33,847 nt of DNA from Clostridia bacterium (GCA_030530315.1 JAUMVG010000038.1:1-33847), one strand, 5' to 3'. Counted from the stretch's first letter, positions 23,617 through 31,785 are shown. The notes: generated by a model not told the origin, from the letters alone. A program made the numbers and translations.

Positions 23617-23684
23617 GGACTGTCTCAAACCACATGGCGCCGCGATTGTGTATTCCTCGCCTGCACATGCATTTGAGGCAGTCC
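23617..23684 (-). terminator. Inverted repeat beyond the LytTR gene
   Basis: GGACTGTCTCAAA (23617-23629) pairs with TTTGAGGCAGTCC (23672-23684), 13 bases with one G-T pair, enclosing 42 bases. It is 28 bases past the stop of the response-regulator gene on the minus strand. It may be a terminator without T-run or a small palindromic element; the gene-free stretch 23310-23712 otherwise holds only the operators and promoter listed. Confidence 0.45.
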
Positions 23685-23712
23685 CCTCTGGCGTTGGTCG
23701 CCAATCGTTGGC

Positions 23713-24441
23713 CTACATTCCCAGCAGCTGCCTGAACTCCGCGAAGAAGGACCGGCTGACGGGAATCTCCTCCGTGCCGCCCTTCATGCGGATGTAATAC
23801 ACGGAATTGGACATCTTTGAGATGGATTCGATCTTCTTCAGGTTGATCAGGTAGGCCCTGTGGCTGCGGAACCAGCCCTTCGGCGCAAGGGTGTTCTCCC
23901 AATAGGATATGTTGTTGTTGCGCAGGCGGAAGCGGCCCTTGGGCGTGACGACGAACACGCTGCGCTGCTCCATCACGAGGTACAGCGCCTTGGTGAAGTC
24001 GATCACATAGTGCTTGCCGTCCATCGTGCCCAGCACCATTTCGGAGTCCTCCACCGGCAGCCTCGGCCCGCGGCCCAGCAGCCCGCAGTATTCCCGCAGG
24101 CGGTCGATCGTCCGGCGCAGGGCCGCGCGCGTCACCGGCTTGAGCAGGTAATCCAGCGCCCCCAGTTCAAACGCACGGACGGCATAGTGCTCGTAGGCGG
24201 TCGTGAACACGATGGCGATCTCCGGCCGCGTCTCCTTCACCCGCTCGCAGAAGTCCACGCCGCTGACGACCGGCATCTCAATATCCAGGAACAGCGCATC
24301 GATGGCCGTTCGCCCCAGCGCCTCGAGCGCGGCGACAGGGTCGGTGGACATGAAGGCGATTTCGACGTCTGGGTAGTCCTTCAGCAAAAACGCGAGTGTC
24401 TCCAGTCCGCTCTGTTCATCGTCCACCAGCATTACACGCAC
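23713..24441 (-). CDS. LytTR-type response regulator, no partner kinase in the window
   Basis: A 242-residue two-domain response regulator. The receiver domain has the acidic pair Asp7/Asp8 (LVDDEQ), phospho-acceptor Asp53 (LFLDIEMP), Thr80/81 (FTTAYEH) and Lys101 (LLKPV). From about residue 140 comes a LytTR DNA-binding domain (YLVMEQRSVFVVTPKGRFRLRNN, WFRSHRAYLINLKKIESI, IPVSRSFFAEFRQLL). The start is GTG 24441 with GGGGGA eight bases upstream. LytTR regulators usually pair with a membrane histidine kinase encoded next door; none is seen. It is 76 bases after the UPF0597 gene and may be co-transcribed with it. Target genes cannot be inferred. Confidence 0.88.
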   Translation of the reverse strand: MRVMLVDDEQSGLETLAFLLKDYPDVEIAFMSTDPVAALEALGRTAIDALFLDIEMPVVSGVDFCERVKETRPEIAIVFTTAYEHYAVRAFELGALDYLLKPVTRAALRRTIDRLREYCGLLGRGPRLPVEDSEMVLGTMDGKHYVIDFTKALYLVMEQRSVFVVTPKGRFRLRNNNISYWENTLAPKGWFRSHRAYLINLKKIESISKMSNSVYYIRMKGGTEEIPVSRSFFAEFRQLLGM

Positions 24442-24517
24442 GCGCCATATCCCCCTTCACATTGGAATGATCTTCCATACCCGCGCCGCAAAACGCATTA
24501 CGCCAGCTCACCAGATT

Positions 24518-25795
24518 TCATTCTTTCCCCAGCATGATTCCCAGGATGACGTCATTGGTGTGCGCCATGCCGTCCCGCCCCAGTCGACCCACCTCGGTGA
24601 TGGTGTTCTCGATGCCCTTCTTGATGATGCCGTCTCCGCCGACGAACTCCCGTCCCGCGGCGGCCATGCGGAAGCCGAGTACCCCGGCCTCGACGCTCAT
24701 GGCAATCTTCGCGGCGCAGGAGGGCTTGGCGCCGTCGCACACCGTGCCGGAGAGTATGGCCAGGCCGTTGACGATGGTGTGGTCGATCAGGCTCCTGTCG
24801 CGGGCGTGGAGGAAGGCGATCCCGGCCCCCGCAGCGCAGCCCGCGCAGATCGCGCCGCAGTAGGCGCTCAGGCAGCCGATGGCCTTCTTGATGCGTATGG
24901 CGCAGAGGTTGGCCAGCACCAGCGCCCGGATCAGGTCCTCGCGGGAGGCGTTCAGCGCCTCCGCGTAGGTGACGATGGGCAGGGTGATGGTGATGCCCTG
25001 GTTCCCGCTGCCCGAATTGATGACCGCCGGGAGCTCGCAGCCGCTCATGCGCGCGTCGGAGCCGGCGGCGGCCCGGGCCTTCGCCAGCAGCAGCGTGTCC
25101 GGGTGTTCGTCCGTCGCAAGCAGCGTCCTGCCGATGCAGGCGCCCCAGGAATTGCGCAGGCCCTCGTCCGACAGCGCCGTGTTGACGCTGATCTGCCGCT
25201 CGATGATCGGCGTGACGTCGTTCATGTCGCACTCGCAGGCGAAGCTGAATATCTCCCCGATGTTCAGCCGCTCGGCGTCCAGGCTGCCCGGCTCCTCGCC
25301 GTCCATCGCCTCGCGGAGCAGGACCTCCTGGTTTTTGCGGACCAGCACCACGTTGGTGTGGTGACCGGCGATGCGCACCTCGGCCTCGTCCCCCGCGAGC
25401 GCGCAGAGCAGATCAATGTCGAACAAATAGCCGCTCTGGGAGAGCGCCACGTCGATCCTGACGCGCCGCCTATACGCGTCGATCCGTTCCCCGGTGTCCT
25501 CCGGCGCGTCGTGGAGCACCTCCAGGGCGGCGCTTTCGTCGCCCACCAGCAGGCCCGCCGCGACGGCGGTCTCTATGCCCTTCCTGCCTCCGGTGCCGGG
25601 GACCACCACGCTCTTCACGTTTTTCACGATGCTCCCGCTGACCAGCACCTCGACGCGATCCGGGATCCCGCCGAGGGCCTTGCGGCAGAGGGCCGCGGCG
25701 TAGGCGAGGGCGATCGGTTCCGTGCAGCCCGTCGCGGGTACCAGTTCCTCACGAAGCGTGTTCAGATACTTGTCGTAGCTCTCACGATCCATCAT
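24518..25795 (-). CDS. UPF0597 family protein (CyuA/YhaM-like, serine-dehydratase alpha fold)
   Basis: A 425-residue protein of the UPF0597 (YhaM/CyuA) family, related to the alpha chain of iron-sulfur L-serine dehydratase. The E. coli homologue CyuA degrades L-cysteine to pyruvate, ammonia and sulfide. The signature LVPATGCTEPIALAYAAAL is at the N-terminus. Cysteines likely to hold a [4Fe-4S] cluster are in GCLSAYCGAICAGC and SGTVCDGAKPSC, with INSGSGNQGITITLP between. Starts ATG 25795 and 25792 are adjacent; GAGG lies about 11 bases upstream. Substrate may be cysteine, serine or another beta-substituted amino acid. Its place between sugar modules is unexplained. Confidence 0.82.
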   Translation of the reverse strand: MMDRESYDKYLNTLREELVPATGCTEPIALAYAAALCRKALGGIPDRVEVLVSGSIVKNVKSVVVPGTGGRKGIETAVAAGLLVGDESAALEVLHDAPEDTGERIDAYRRRVRIDVALSQSGYLFDIDLLCALAGDEAEVRIAGHHTNVVLVRKNQEVLLREAMDGEEPGSLDAERLNIGEIFSFACECDMNDVTPIIERQISVNTALSDEGLRNSWGACIGRTLLATDEHPDTLLLAKARAAAGSDARMSGCELPAVINSGSGNQGITITLPIVTYAEALNASREDLIRALVLANLCAIRIKKAIGCLSAYCGAICAGCAAGAGIAFLHARDRSLIDHTIVNGLAILSGTVCDGAKPSCAAKIAMSVEAGVLGFRMAAAGREFVGGDGIIKKGIENTITEVGRLGRDGMAHTNDVILGIMLGKE

Positions 25796-25871
25796 CTGTT
25801 CCACATCCTCATTTGTTCTTCGCCCGTGCTTGCAGAAGCGAGGGGGCGGGTTGCCAGCGCTAATTTGGGAT

Positions 25872-26062
25872 TTGTCGGGCTGGCGCCCAATTGAGAATTG
25901 AGAATGGAGAATTGGGAATGGTGGTGCAAATCCCTTCGGGATTTGTTTTGATTACGCCCCACAATTTGTGATTCTACGATGATTTGCCACCATTTAATCA
26001 GAGAAATCCGTAAGGATTTCAACATAAATTCTCAATTCCCAATTCTCAATTAATTAAATTCC
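25872..26062 (-). repeat. 191-bp palindromic repeat, copy 1
   Basis: An AT-rich intergenic unit. It carries nested hairpins CAAATCCC/GGGATTTG and GAAATCC/GGATTTC, and imperfect terminal inverted repeats built from AATTGAGAATTG-type words. It matches the unit at 28245-28435 in opposite orientation with only about five substitutions by eye. It lies between the UPF0597 and GH112 genes. Its ends coincide with loss of similarity, giving sharp borders. Confidence 0.85.
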
Positions 26063-26065
26063 AAG

Positions 26066-28183
26066 TTATCTCCCCACCACAAACCTCATCTCAAACGGTG
26101 CCAGGGTCAGTTCTCCGCAATCCAATCCCGTAATCGAGACGGTGATCTCTTCTTCGGCATTGTTCAGGACCGCCAGCGTCTTCGACGCCGGGAACCAGGC
26201 GGTCTCCACGTAGGGATGATCGCAGGCGGGGATCTGCGCCGTGTCCGCGCCCGTCAGGTCCATCAGAAGCCGCAGCAGCGCCTTTGCCGCCTCCGGGCTG
26301 TAGGCAAAGCCGCCCATGTACACGCCCGTTCCCTTGCCGAAGGCATGCCTCGTCAGCTTCAGGGGCTCGATGTCCACCACGCGGGTATCCGGGTCGATCA
26401 GGCGCAGGCAGGGATTCAAACCCTCGAGGCTCTCCCCCGTCTCCCACTTCGCGTGGCAGGCATAGCGCCCGTCGTCCTCGTCCGCGCCCAGCACATGGGC
26501 CATGCGGAAGAAGGTGTCCCCGCCCGGGCAGGCGGAGGGCTCGCCCACGCCGATGAACGCGCCACCCCGGTAGACAAAGCGGGTCAGCGCCGCTACCAGT
26601 TCGGGATCGCTCCACGCCGCGCCGCCGCTCCAGGCGTCCCCCGCGCGGCCCGCGTTGATGACAACGTCCACGCCCTCAAGGCCGCCCTTCAGGACGTCCT
26701 CAAAGCTGATGAACCTGACGTTCACCGGCAGGCCGGACAGCGCCTCATTGATGTGGATCAGCGCGTTCCAGTCCGTCTCGTGGAAGTGGCCGGACAGCGT
26801 CCAGGGTCTGAGGCTCCCCCAGGTGTGCAGCACCGCCACGGTGATGGGCAGCGTCGCGGGCGCCCCTTCGGCGTGCAGCGCTTTGATCCTGTGGAATTCA
26901 TGGGTCATGTTCTCGATGGCGTCCACGAACGCCGGATAGCCCTCCGTCAGGTGCAGGTAGCCGCCCAGGCCGATGCGGTCCACCGGTTCCCGCAGCAGCG
27001 CCCTGCGCACATGCAGCCAGTAGTCCATGGCGTCCCGCTCGGGATGGCCGCCCTCGGAGAAGGTCGGCAGCCCGCCCAGCCCCACCGGGAACAGGTAGGG
27101 ATGGAAGCGAAGCTCGTGCACCGGCACCTTCGCATCGGCGCACAGGCGGCACTCAAAGCCGCTGAACACGCACTTGATCAGGCCGTCGAAGCCCACGGAG
27201 GCGAAATATTTGCCCGAAGGCTCCATGCCCACCCAGCTGTCGTCGTAGAACACATAGGCCTGCTTGCCGTGGCGGTGGATGATGTCCACCAACGCCTTGG
27301 CCTTTTCCGCCACGAAGCGCTGGATGAAGTCCATGTAGTCCCGCTTATGGGCGGTGGGCGGACGGTGGGTGGCTTGCAGGAAGCCCTTGTTGATGAAGTC
27401 CTCCGCCGTCAGCGCGTAGCCGTATTCCTCTTCAAAAGCCCGCAGTGCCGCGGGGCTGACGGTAAAGTCATAGCTGGCCCAGTCCACGAACCGGCTCCTG
27501 CGCCGCATGTCGTCGCCGAAGATCCACACGAAGTTGTAGAACAGCGACGTCAGTCGCACCACGTTGGTTTGGGGATTGGTCACGCACCAGTCGTCCATGA
27601 ACTTTTGCAGATACTCCCAGGCCAGCGGGTGGCGGGGGTCCAGCTGCCGCAGGTGCTCGCTGGTCCAGTGGTTGGTGGTGTGGTTGTACATATTGATCTC
27701 CTCCCAGATGCGCCAGCACAGGAAGGAGGCGGTGTAGCGGTGCCAGGGTTCGGCGCCGCAGACCGTGATTTTTCCGTCTTTGTATTGCCACTGCTCCGCG
27801 GGCACCAGACGGTCCGCGGTCCTGTCCCACACCTGCCAGAAAGGCATGGCTTCGGGGGTGTCGTTCAGCTGGAACTGCTCCTCAAAATAGCCCCGCAGCG
27901 GCACGATGACCACCGTATCCCCCTCGGCCAGCACGGGATCCGAGGACAGGAACGCCTGCTGCTGGGTCTCCGGATGCGCCTCGGCGAAGGCGTTGTGCTC
28001 CCGGATGACGCAAACCGTGGAGTAGATGCGATAGCCCGCCTCCACGATTTCCGGCGACAGTTTCGTGCCGTCGCTGTCGCGGATCACATCCGCGCCCCAG
28101 CGCTTCGCCAGCTCCAGCGTCAGCTGCTCGTAGCCCGATTCCCCGGGCAGCGTGAACCCGCCGCGCTCAATACTCGTGTTCAA
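26066..28183 (-). CDS. GH112 galactosyl-HexNAc / galactosyl-rhamnose phosphorylase
   Basis: A 705-residue protein of glycoside hydrolase family 112: phosphorylases that split beta-galactosyl disaccharides with phosphate to galactose 1-phosphate and GlcNAc, GalNAc or L-rhamnose. The N-terminus has GGFTLPGESGYE and KRWGADVIRDSDGTKLSPEI, a family hallmark. The catalytic region is VFYDDSWVGMEPSGKYF (Asp314 or Asp315 as general acid). VRLTSLFYNFVWIFGD lies on the substrate face and the C-terminal third forms the GATase-like and beta domains. The start is TTG 28183, with GGAGG seven bases upstream. Beside rhamnosidase-type genes, the beta-1,4-galactosyl-L-rhamnose activity described in Clostridium phytofermentans is the likeliest (inference). 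It is bracketed by two inverted 191-bp repeats. Confidence 0.85.
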   Translation of the reverse strand: MNTSIERGGFTLPGESGYEQLTLELAKRWGADVIRDSDGTKLSPEIVEAGYRIYSTVCVIREHNAFAEAHPETQQQAFLSSDPVLAEGDTVVIVPLRGYFEEQFQLNDTPEAMPFWQVWDRTADRLVPAEQWQYKDGKITVCGAEPWHRYTASFLCWRIWEEINMYNHTTNHWTSEHLRQLDPRHPLAWEYLQKFMDDWCVTNPQTNVVRLTSLFYNFVWIFGDDMRRRSRFVDWASYDFTVSPAALRAFEEEYGYALTAEDFINKGFLQATHRPPTAHKRDYMDFIQRFVAEKAKALVDIIHRHGKQAYVFYDDSWVGMEPSGKYFASVGFDGLIKCVFSGFECRLCADAKVPVHELRFHPYLFPVGLGGLPTFSEGGHPERDAMDYWLHVRRALLREPVDRIGLGGYLHLTEGYPAFVDAIENMTHEFHRIKALHAEGAPATLPITVAVLHTWGSLRPWTLSGHFHETDWNALIHINEALSGLPVNVRFISFEDVLKGGLEGVDVVINAGRAGDAWSGGAAWSDPELVAALTRFVYRGGAFIGVGEPSACPGGDTFFRMAHVLGADEDDGRYACHAKWETGESLEGLNPCLRLIDPDTRVVDIEPLKLTRHAFGKGTGVYMGGFAYSPEAAKALLRLLMDLTGADTAQIPACDHPYVETAWFPASKTLAVLNNAEEEITVSITGLDCGELTLAPFEMRFVVGR

Positions 28184-28244
28184 TCCTTATCCTCCGTCCT
28201 TTTGTTGTCGGCGTTGGATACTGAGATTCAACCACAGGACAATT

Positions 28245-28435
28245 GGAATTTAATGAATTGAGAATTGGGAATTGAGATTTTATGTTGAAATCCTTACGGA
28301 TTTCTCTGATTAAATGGTGGCAAATCATCGAAGAATCACAAATTATGGGGCGTAATCAAAACAAATCCCGAAGGGATTTGCACCACCATTCCCAATTCTC
28401 CATTCTCAATTCTCAATTGGGCGTCAGCCCGACAA
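28245..28435 (+). repeat. 191-bp palindromic repeat, copy 2 (inverted)
   Basis: The same unit as 25872-26062 on the opposite strand, ending in the same bases on both sides. Differences are single bases only, scattered over the length. It lies between the zinc dehydrogenase and GH112 genes. Together the copies enclose a 2,564-bp segment containing only the GH112 gene. Confidence 0.85.
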
Positions 28436-28451
28436 CTTCCAAGTTGTCCCA

Positions 28452-29519
28452 TCACGGCTTCAGTATCACCTTGATCCCCTTCCCCGCGTCAGCCACGGCA
28501 AAGGCCTCGGCCCAATCCTCCAGCGGGAACACGTGGGAGACCACGCCCTCGGTGGGTAGCCTGCCGCTGACGATACCGTCGATGGTGCGTTCGTAGCAGT
28601 ACGGGCTGAGCTGGGAGCCGTAGATGGTGATCTCCTTGGCGTCGCCGATGATGGACCAGTCCACGGTGGAGGTGCCGCTCATCACGGAGAACTCCACGAA
28701 CCGCCCGCCCTTGCAGATCATCTCCAGGCCCTGCCCGACGGAGGAGGGATGCCCGGTGACTTCGAGATACACGTCGCAGCCATAGCCGTCCGTCTCGTCC
28801 AGCACGCGCTGTATGGCGTTTTCCCTGCCGGGATTCAGCACCAGGTCCGCACCGAAGCGGCTGGCCATCTCCAGCCGATGATCGTTCATATCCAGCACAA
28901 TGAGCTTCCTGGGATTGCGCTGCTTGATCGCGCCGATCATGCCCAGCCCCAGGGTGCCCGCGCCGGCCAGCACCACCACGTCGTCCACCTGGATGCGCCC
29001 CTGCTCCACGCCGTGCAGCGAACAGGCAAAGGGCTCAATGAGCACAGCCCGCTCGATGGGCAGCTCCTTGGGGATCACGTAGTTGATGGACCGCCGGGGC
29101 AGTATGGCGTATTCGGCCATGCCGCCGGGCAGGTAGTTCTTGAAGCCGTACACGTCGTGGGGATCGCACAGCCAGTATTGCCCGCGCTTGCAAAAGCGGC
29201 AGGTCCCGCAGGGCACGATCTGCTCGCTGACCACCCGGTCGCCGAGCTTGAAGTCCCCCTCGACGCCGTCCCCCATGGCGACGACCTCGCCCACGAACTC
29301 ATGTCCGGGAATAAACGGCGGCTTGCAGAAGCCCGGCATGCCGTCGCCGCCCCAGAAGCGGGCGGACTTGTGGCTGGCCTTGACGTCGCCCGCGCAGATG
29401 CCGCAGGCCTCAATCTTGATCAGCATCTCCCCGTAGCCCGGCTCAGGCACGGGCACCGTCTCCAGGACGTACTCCCCCGGCCCGTGGGCCACCAGTGCTC
29501 TCATCTTTTCCGGCAGCAT
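28452..29519 (-). CDS. Zinc-dependent polyol-type dehydrogenase (erythritol/threitol DH-like)
   Basis: A 355-residue medium-chain dehydrogenase with both zinc sites. Catalytic ligands are at Cys39/Cys42 region (ACGICAGD) and His73/Glu74 (PGHEF). Structural ligands are Cys104, Cys107, Cys110 and Cys118 (CGTCRFCKRGQYWLC). The Rossmann motif is VVLAGAGTLGLGMIGAI with an acidic residue after the next strand (VLDM), favouring NAD. The insert RFWGGDGMPGFCKPPFIPGHEF resembles erythritol/L-threitol dehydrogenases. The start at 29519 has AGGTGG upstream. It is flanked by a repeat on each side within the CUT1/reductase/GH112 cluster. Polyol or sugar oxidation is likely; exact substrate unknown. Confidence 0.85.
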   Translation of the reverse strand: MLPEKMRALVAHGPGEYVLETVPVPEPGYGEMLIKIEACGICAGDVKASHKSARFWGGDGMPGFCKPPFIPGHEFVGEVVAMGDGVEGDFKLGDRVVSEQIVPCGTCRFCKRGQYWLCDPHDVYGFKNYLPGGMAEYAILPRRSINYVIPKELPIERAVLIEPFACSLHGVEQGRIQVDDVVVLAGAGTLGLGMIGAIKQRNPRKLIVLDMNDHRLEMASRFGADLVLNPGRENAIQRVLDETDGYGCDVYLEVTGHPSSVGQGLEMICKGGRFVEFSVMSGTSTVDWSIIGDAKEITIYGSQLSPYCYERTIDGIVSGRLPTEGVVSHVFPLEDWAEAFAVADAGKGIKVILKP

Positions 29520-29549
29520 TCGTCTCTACCACCTTTCTGTCTGAGACGA
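29520..29549 (-). promoter_or_regulatory. Hairpin presenting the dehydrogenase ribosome binding site
   Basis: TCGTCTC (29520-29526) pairs with GAGACGA (29543-29549). The 16-base loop contains the AGGTGG ribosome binding site and the stem ends right beside the ATG. It could modulate translation; it may also be chance. Confidence 0.35.
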
Positions 29550-29579
29550 TTCATTCTGGTTCTTTCATGACTGTTCGAC

Positions 29580-29750
29580 AGAGAGTTAAGAGTGCAGAGT
29601 TAAGAGTTAAGATAAAGAATGCCGAAGAACGAAGCAATGTTGCTTGTTAGGCAAATCAGGCATCTTCGCGGGAACAATTGCATTGTTTCACACTTGATTC
29701 GTGTTCGGCTCACTCTATCTCAACTCTAAACCCTTAACTCTAAACTCTCG
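29580..29750. repeat. MITE-like long imperfect palindrome
   Basis: About 171 bases with terminal inverted repeats of some 50 bases. The left arm (AGAGTTAAGAGT..., then GATAAAGAATGCCGAA) mirrors the right arm (...TTCGGCTCACTCTATC, then AACTCTAAACTCT). Further inside, GAAGCAATG mirrors CATTGTTTC. The whole unit could fold into one long hairpin. There is no coding potential, and it is AT-rich against GC-rich neighbours. Confidence 0.7.
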
Positions 29751-29787
29751 GACGACTTGGAATTCGCGGAGCAAATTCCAGGTCGTC
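29751..29787 (-). terminator. Hairpin at the 3' end of aldo/keto reductase 2
   Basis: GACGACTTGGAATT (29751-29764) pairs with AATTCCAGGTCGTC (29774-29787), one mismatch, 9-base loop. The stem begins inside the reductase stop codon. There is no T-run, but the fold is strong; it abuts the MITE-like element. Confidence 0.55.
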
Positions 29788-30763
29788 AATCCCTTCCCAG
29801 CAGCGCCTCGATCTCCTCCATCTGCGCCGGGGTCAGGGGGCCGAATTCACGGGCCGCGGCGTTTTCCCGGACCTGCTTTTCGGTGCGGAAGCCAGCCACC
29901 GGGATGCAGCGCCCAGATCGGGCCCAGATCCACGCCAGGCAGCCCTGGGCGAGGGTCCTGCCCCCGGAGGTCAGGATCTCACGGACGGCCGCCAGCTTGT
30001 CCAGCAGCGCCTGGTTGGGCTTGCCGTCGACGAAGTAGGTCATCCACGGCGGCGCGTCCTCCTTGCCCCGCAGGTCGCCCTTGCCGAATACGGTGTCCTT
30101 GTTGTACTTGCCCGTCAAAAGCCCCATGCAGAAGGGCGTGCGGGCGATGCTGGTCATGCCCAGCACATCGCAGATCTCCAGCATGGCGGCATCGTCCTCC
30201 ATGACGTTCTCCACGTGCATGAAGCCGCCGCAATGCGGTCCCTGGGCGAGGGCGCAGGCCCGTCCGACGTCCGAGGTGGACCAGCCGTAGGCGCGGATCT
30301 TGCCTTCGTCCACCAGCTTCTCGAGGGTGTCGATCAGAATGTCCGCGCGCTCCGTGGGGTAGTCGCCCAGGTGGAACAGCAGGATGTCGATGGTATCGAT
30401 GTCCAGCCGCCGCAGGGAATCCTCGCAGGACCTGATGATGTCCGCCGGGGTCTGGATGAGTCCGGTGGTCTCCTTCCTGTCCTCGTCGCAGAGGATGCCG
30501 AACTTGGTGGAGATCACCACCCTGTCGCGCATGCCCTTCACGGCCTGGCCCACGATGCGCTCGCTGTGGCCGCAGCCATAGATGTTCGCGGTGTCCAGAT
30601 AGCGCACGCCCATCTCGATGCCAGCGCTCAGGGCGCGGAGGGATTCATCGTCGTCCACGTCTCCCCAGCCGGCATTGGCGTTCAGGTCCCGCCACGGGCC
30701 GCCGATGGCCCAACAGCCCAGGCCCAGGCTGCCCAGTTCAATGTCGTTCTTTCCGAATTTCAT
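29786..30763 (-). CDS. Aldo/keto reductase, paralogue 2
   Basis: A 325-residue aldo/keto reductase with tetrad Asp57, Tyr62 (DTANIYG), Lys87 (STKFG) and His131 (FHLGD). The late VAGFRTEKQVRENAAA segment marks the cofactor-binding end. It is a clear paralogue of the protein at 13672-14655: GWGDVDDDES, STKFGILCDE, KIRAYGWST and CMGLLTGKY are shared. The start at 30763 has GAGGAG upstream; the in-frame start at 30781 is less likely. It follows the CUT1 permease genes and precedes the polyol-type dehydrogenase, so it likely interconverts an imported sugar or polyol (inference). Confidence 0.87.
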   Translation of the reverse strand: MKFGKNDIELGSLGLGCWAIGGPWRDLNANAGWGDVDDDESLRALSAGIEMGVRYLDTANIYGCGHSERIVGQAVKGMRDRVVISTKFGILCDEDRKETTGLIQTPADIIRSCEDSLRRLDIDTIDILLFHLGDYPTERADILIDTLEKLVDEGKIRAYGWSTSDVGRACALAQGPHCGGFMHVENVMEDDAAMLEICDVLGMTSIARTPFCMGLLTGKYNKDTVFGKGDLRGKEDAPPWMTYFVDGKPNQALLDKLAAVREILTSGGRTLAQGCLAWIWARSGRCIPVAGFRTEKQVRENAAAREFGPLTPAQMEEIEALLGRD

Positions 30764-30844
30764 AAATCTCTCCTCTGTCAACAGCGGTTCAATCCTTCCG
30801 GAAGTCCGGAAGCCGCGGCGATTACCTGCCCCGCAGCACCGATT

Positions 30845-30896
30845 TGTCCCTCGGCACTCTTTATCTCAACTCTAAACTCTTAACTCTAAACTCTTG
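30845..30896. repeat. Solo arm of the MITE-like element
   Basis: CGGCACTCTTTATCTCAACT and the following AACTCTAAACTCT tandem words match the right arm of the unit at 29580-29750. No left arm is present. This looks like a truncated copy between the permease and reductase genes. Confidence 0.65.
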
Positions 30897-30908
30897 TGCG
30901 CAGGCGCA

Positions 30909-31769
30909 TCAGCCCTTCATACCCGTCATGGTGATGCCCTGGATCAGGTACTTCTGGGTGAACATGAACAGCACGACCACCGGGATCAGCGTGATCACCG
31001 AGCCCGCCATGATGAGTGTGTACAGCGTGATGTTCTCCATCTTGAATTGCGCCAGCGCGATGGTCAGCGTAAACTTGGGCTTGTCGTTCAGGTAGATCAG
31101 CGGCGCCAGGTAGTCGTTCCACTGCCAGCGGAAGGTGAAGATGGCCAGCGAGGACAGGGCCGCCTTGGACAGCGGCAGCACGATCCGCATCAGGATGCCG
31201 AATTCCGTGCAGCCGTCCAGCCGGGCCGCCTCGATCATTTCATCCGGGATGCCCTGGAAGAACTGCCGCAGCATGAACACGCCGAACACGGTGAACATGC
31301 CCGGAAGGATCAGCGCCCAGTGGGTGTTGGTCAGTCCCAGCTTCCGGAACAGTATGAACTGTGGGATCATGACCACCTGGAAGGGCACCATCATGGTGGC
31401 CAGATAGCCCAGGAACACCTTGTCCCGGCCCCTGAAGTCGATCTTGGCGAAGGCATAGCCCGCCGTGGCGCTGGTGAGCACCTGGCCGACGGTGATCGTG
31501 CCCGCCACGAACAGCGAGTTGAGCATCGCGCCAGGGAAGTCCACCATCGTCCAGGCATTGTAGTAGTTTTCCCAGTGGAATACCTTGGGGATCCACTGGA
31601 TGGGGAAGATGAACATCTCCGTCTCCAGCTTCAGCGAGCTTGAGATCATCCAGACGAAGGGAAACAGCGCCGCCACCGCGCAGAGGATCATGAAGGCCAG
31701 CAGCGCAATCCATCCGACGGTCGACTTCGTCGAACGGTTCCGAACGGGGCTTGCAGTAAACTGTGTCAT
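30909..31769 (-). CDS. Carbohydrate ABC transporter permease (MalG/CUT1 type)
   Basis: A 286-residue permease of the MalG/UgpE kind. Six hydrophobic segments are visible, beginning IALLAFMILCAVAALFPFVWMI. The cytoplasmic EAA loop is EAARLDGCTEFGILMRIVLPLSKAAL, which docks on an ATPase. The start at 31769 has GGAGGAAGG upstream. It follows the MalF-type permease gene by 16 bases. No cognate ATPase is encoded in the visible part; CUT1 systems often share a common MsmK-like ATPase encoded elsewhere. Likely imports an oligosaccharide for the phosphorylase and reductases downstream (inference). Confidence 0.9.
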   Translation of the reverse strand: MTQFTASPVRNRSTKSTVGWIALLAFMILCAVAALFPFVWMISSSLKLETEMFIFPIQWIPKVFHWENYYNAWTMVDFPGAMLNSLFVAGTITVGQVLTSATAGYAFAKIDFRGRDKVFLGYLATMMVPFQVVMIPQFILFRKLGLTNTHWALILPGMFTVFGVFMLRQFFQGIPDEMIEAARLDGCTEFGILMRIVLPLSKAALSSLAIFTFRWQWNDYLAPLIYLNDKPKFTLTIALAQFKMENITLYTLIMAGSVITLIPVVVLFMFTQKYLIQGITMTGMKG

Positions 31770-31785
31770 GCGTCCTTCCTCCTCC

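Noticed and set aside
23430-23712. tRNA or small RNA gene in the AT-rich gap
   Set aside because: No cloverleaf or T-loop consensus could be built; the visible structure is operators, a promoter and one inverted repeat.
25792-26025. Small protein read from repeat copy 1, similar to one read from copy 2 (28282 onwards)
   Set aside because: The similarity is that of the DNA repeat. The base differences between copies within the frame change amino acids (V/E, V/M, A/V) and the frames run out into unrelated DNA, so protein-level selection is not supported.
26216-28261. 681-codon open frame on the plus strand, antisense to GH112
   Set aside because: Same type of shadow; no start signal and no family motif.
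29580-29750. CRISPR or tandem repeat array suggested by repeated AACTCTAA/GAGTTAAGAG words
   Set aside because: The words form mirror-image arms of one palindrome, with no regular spacers.
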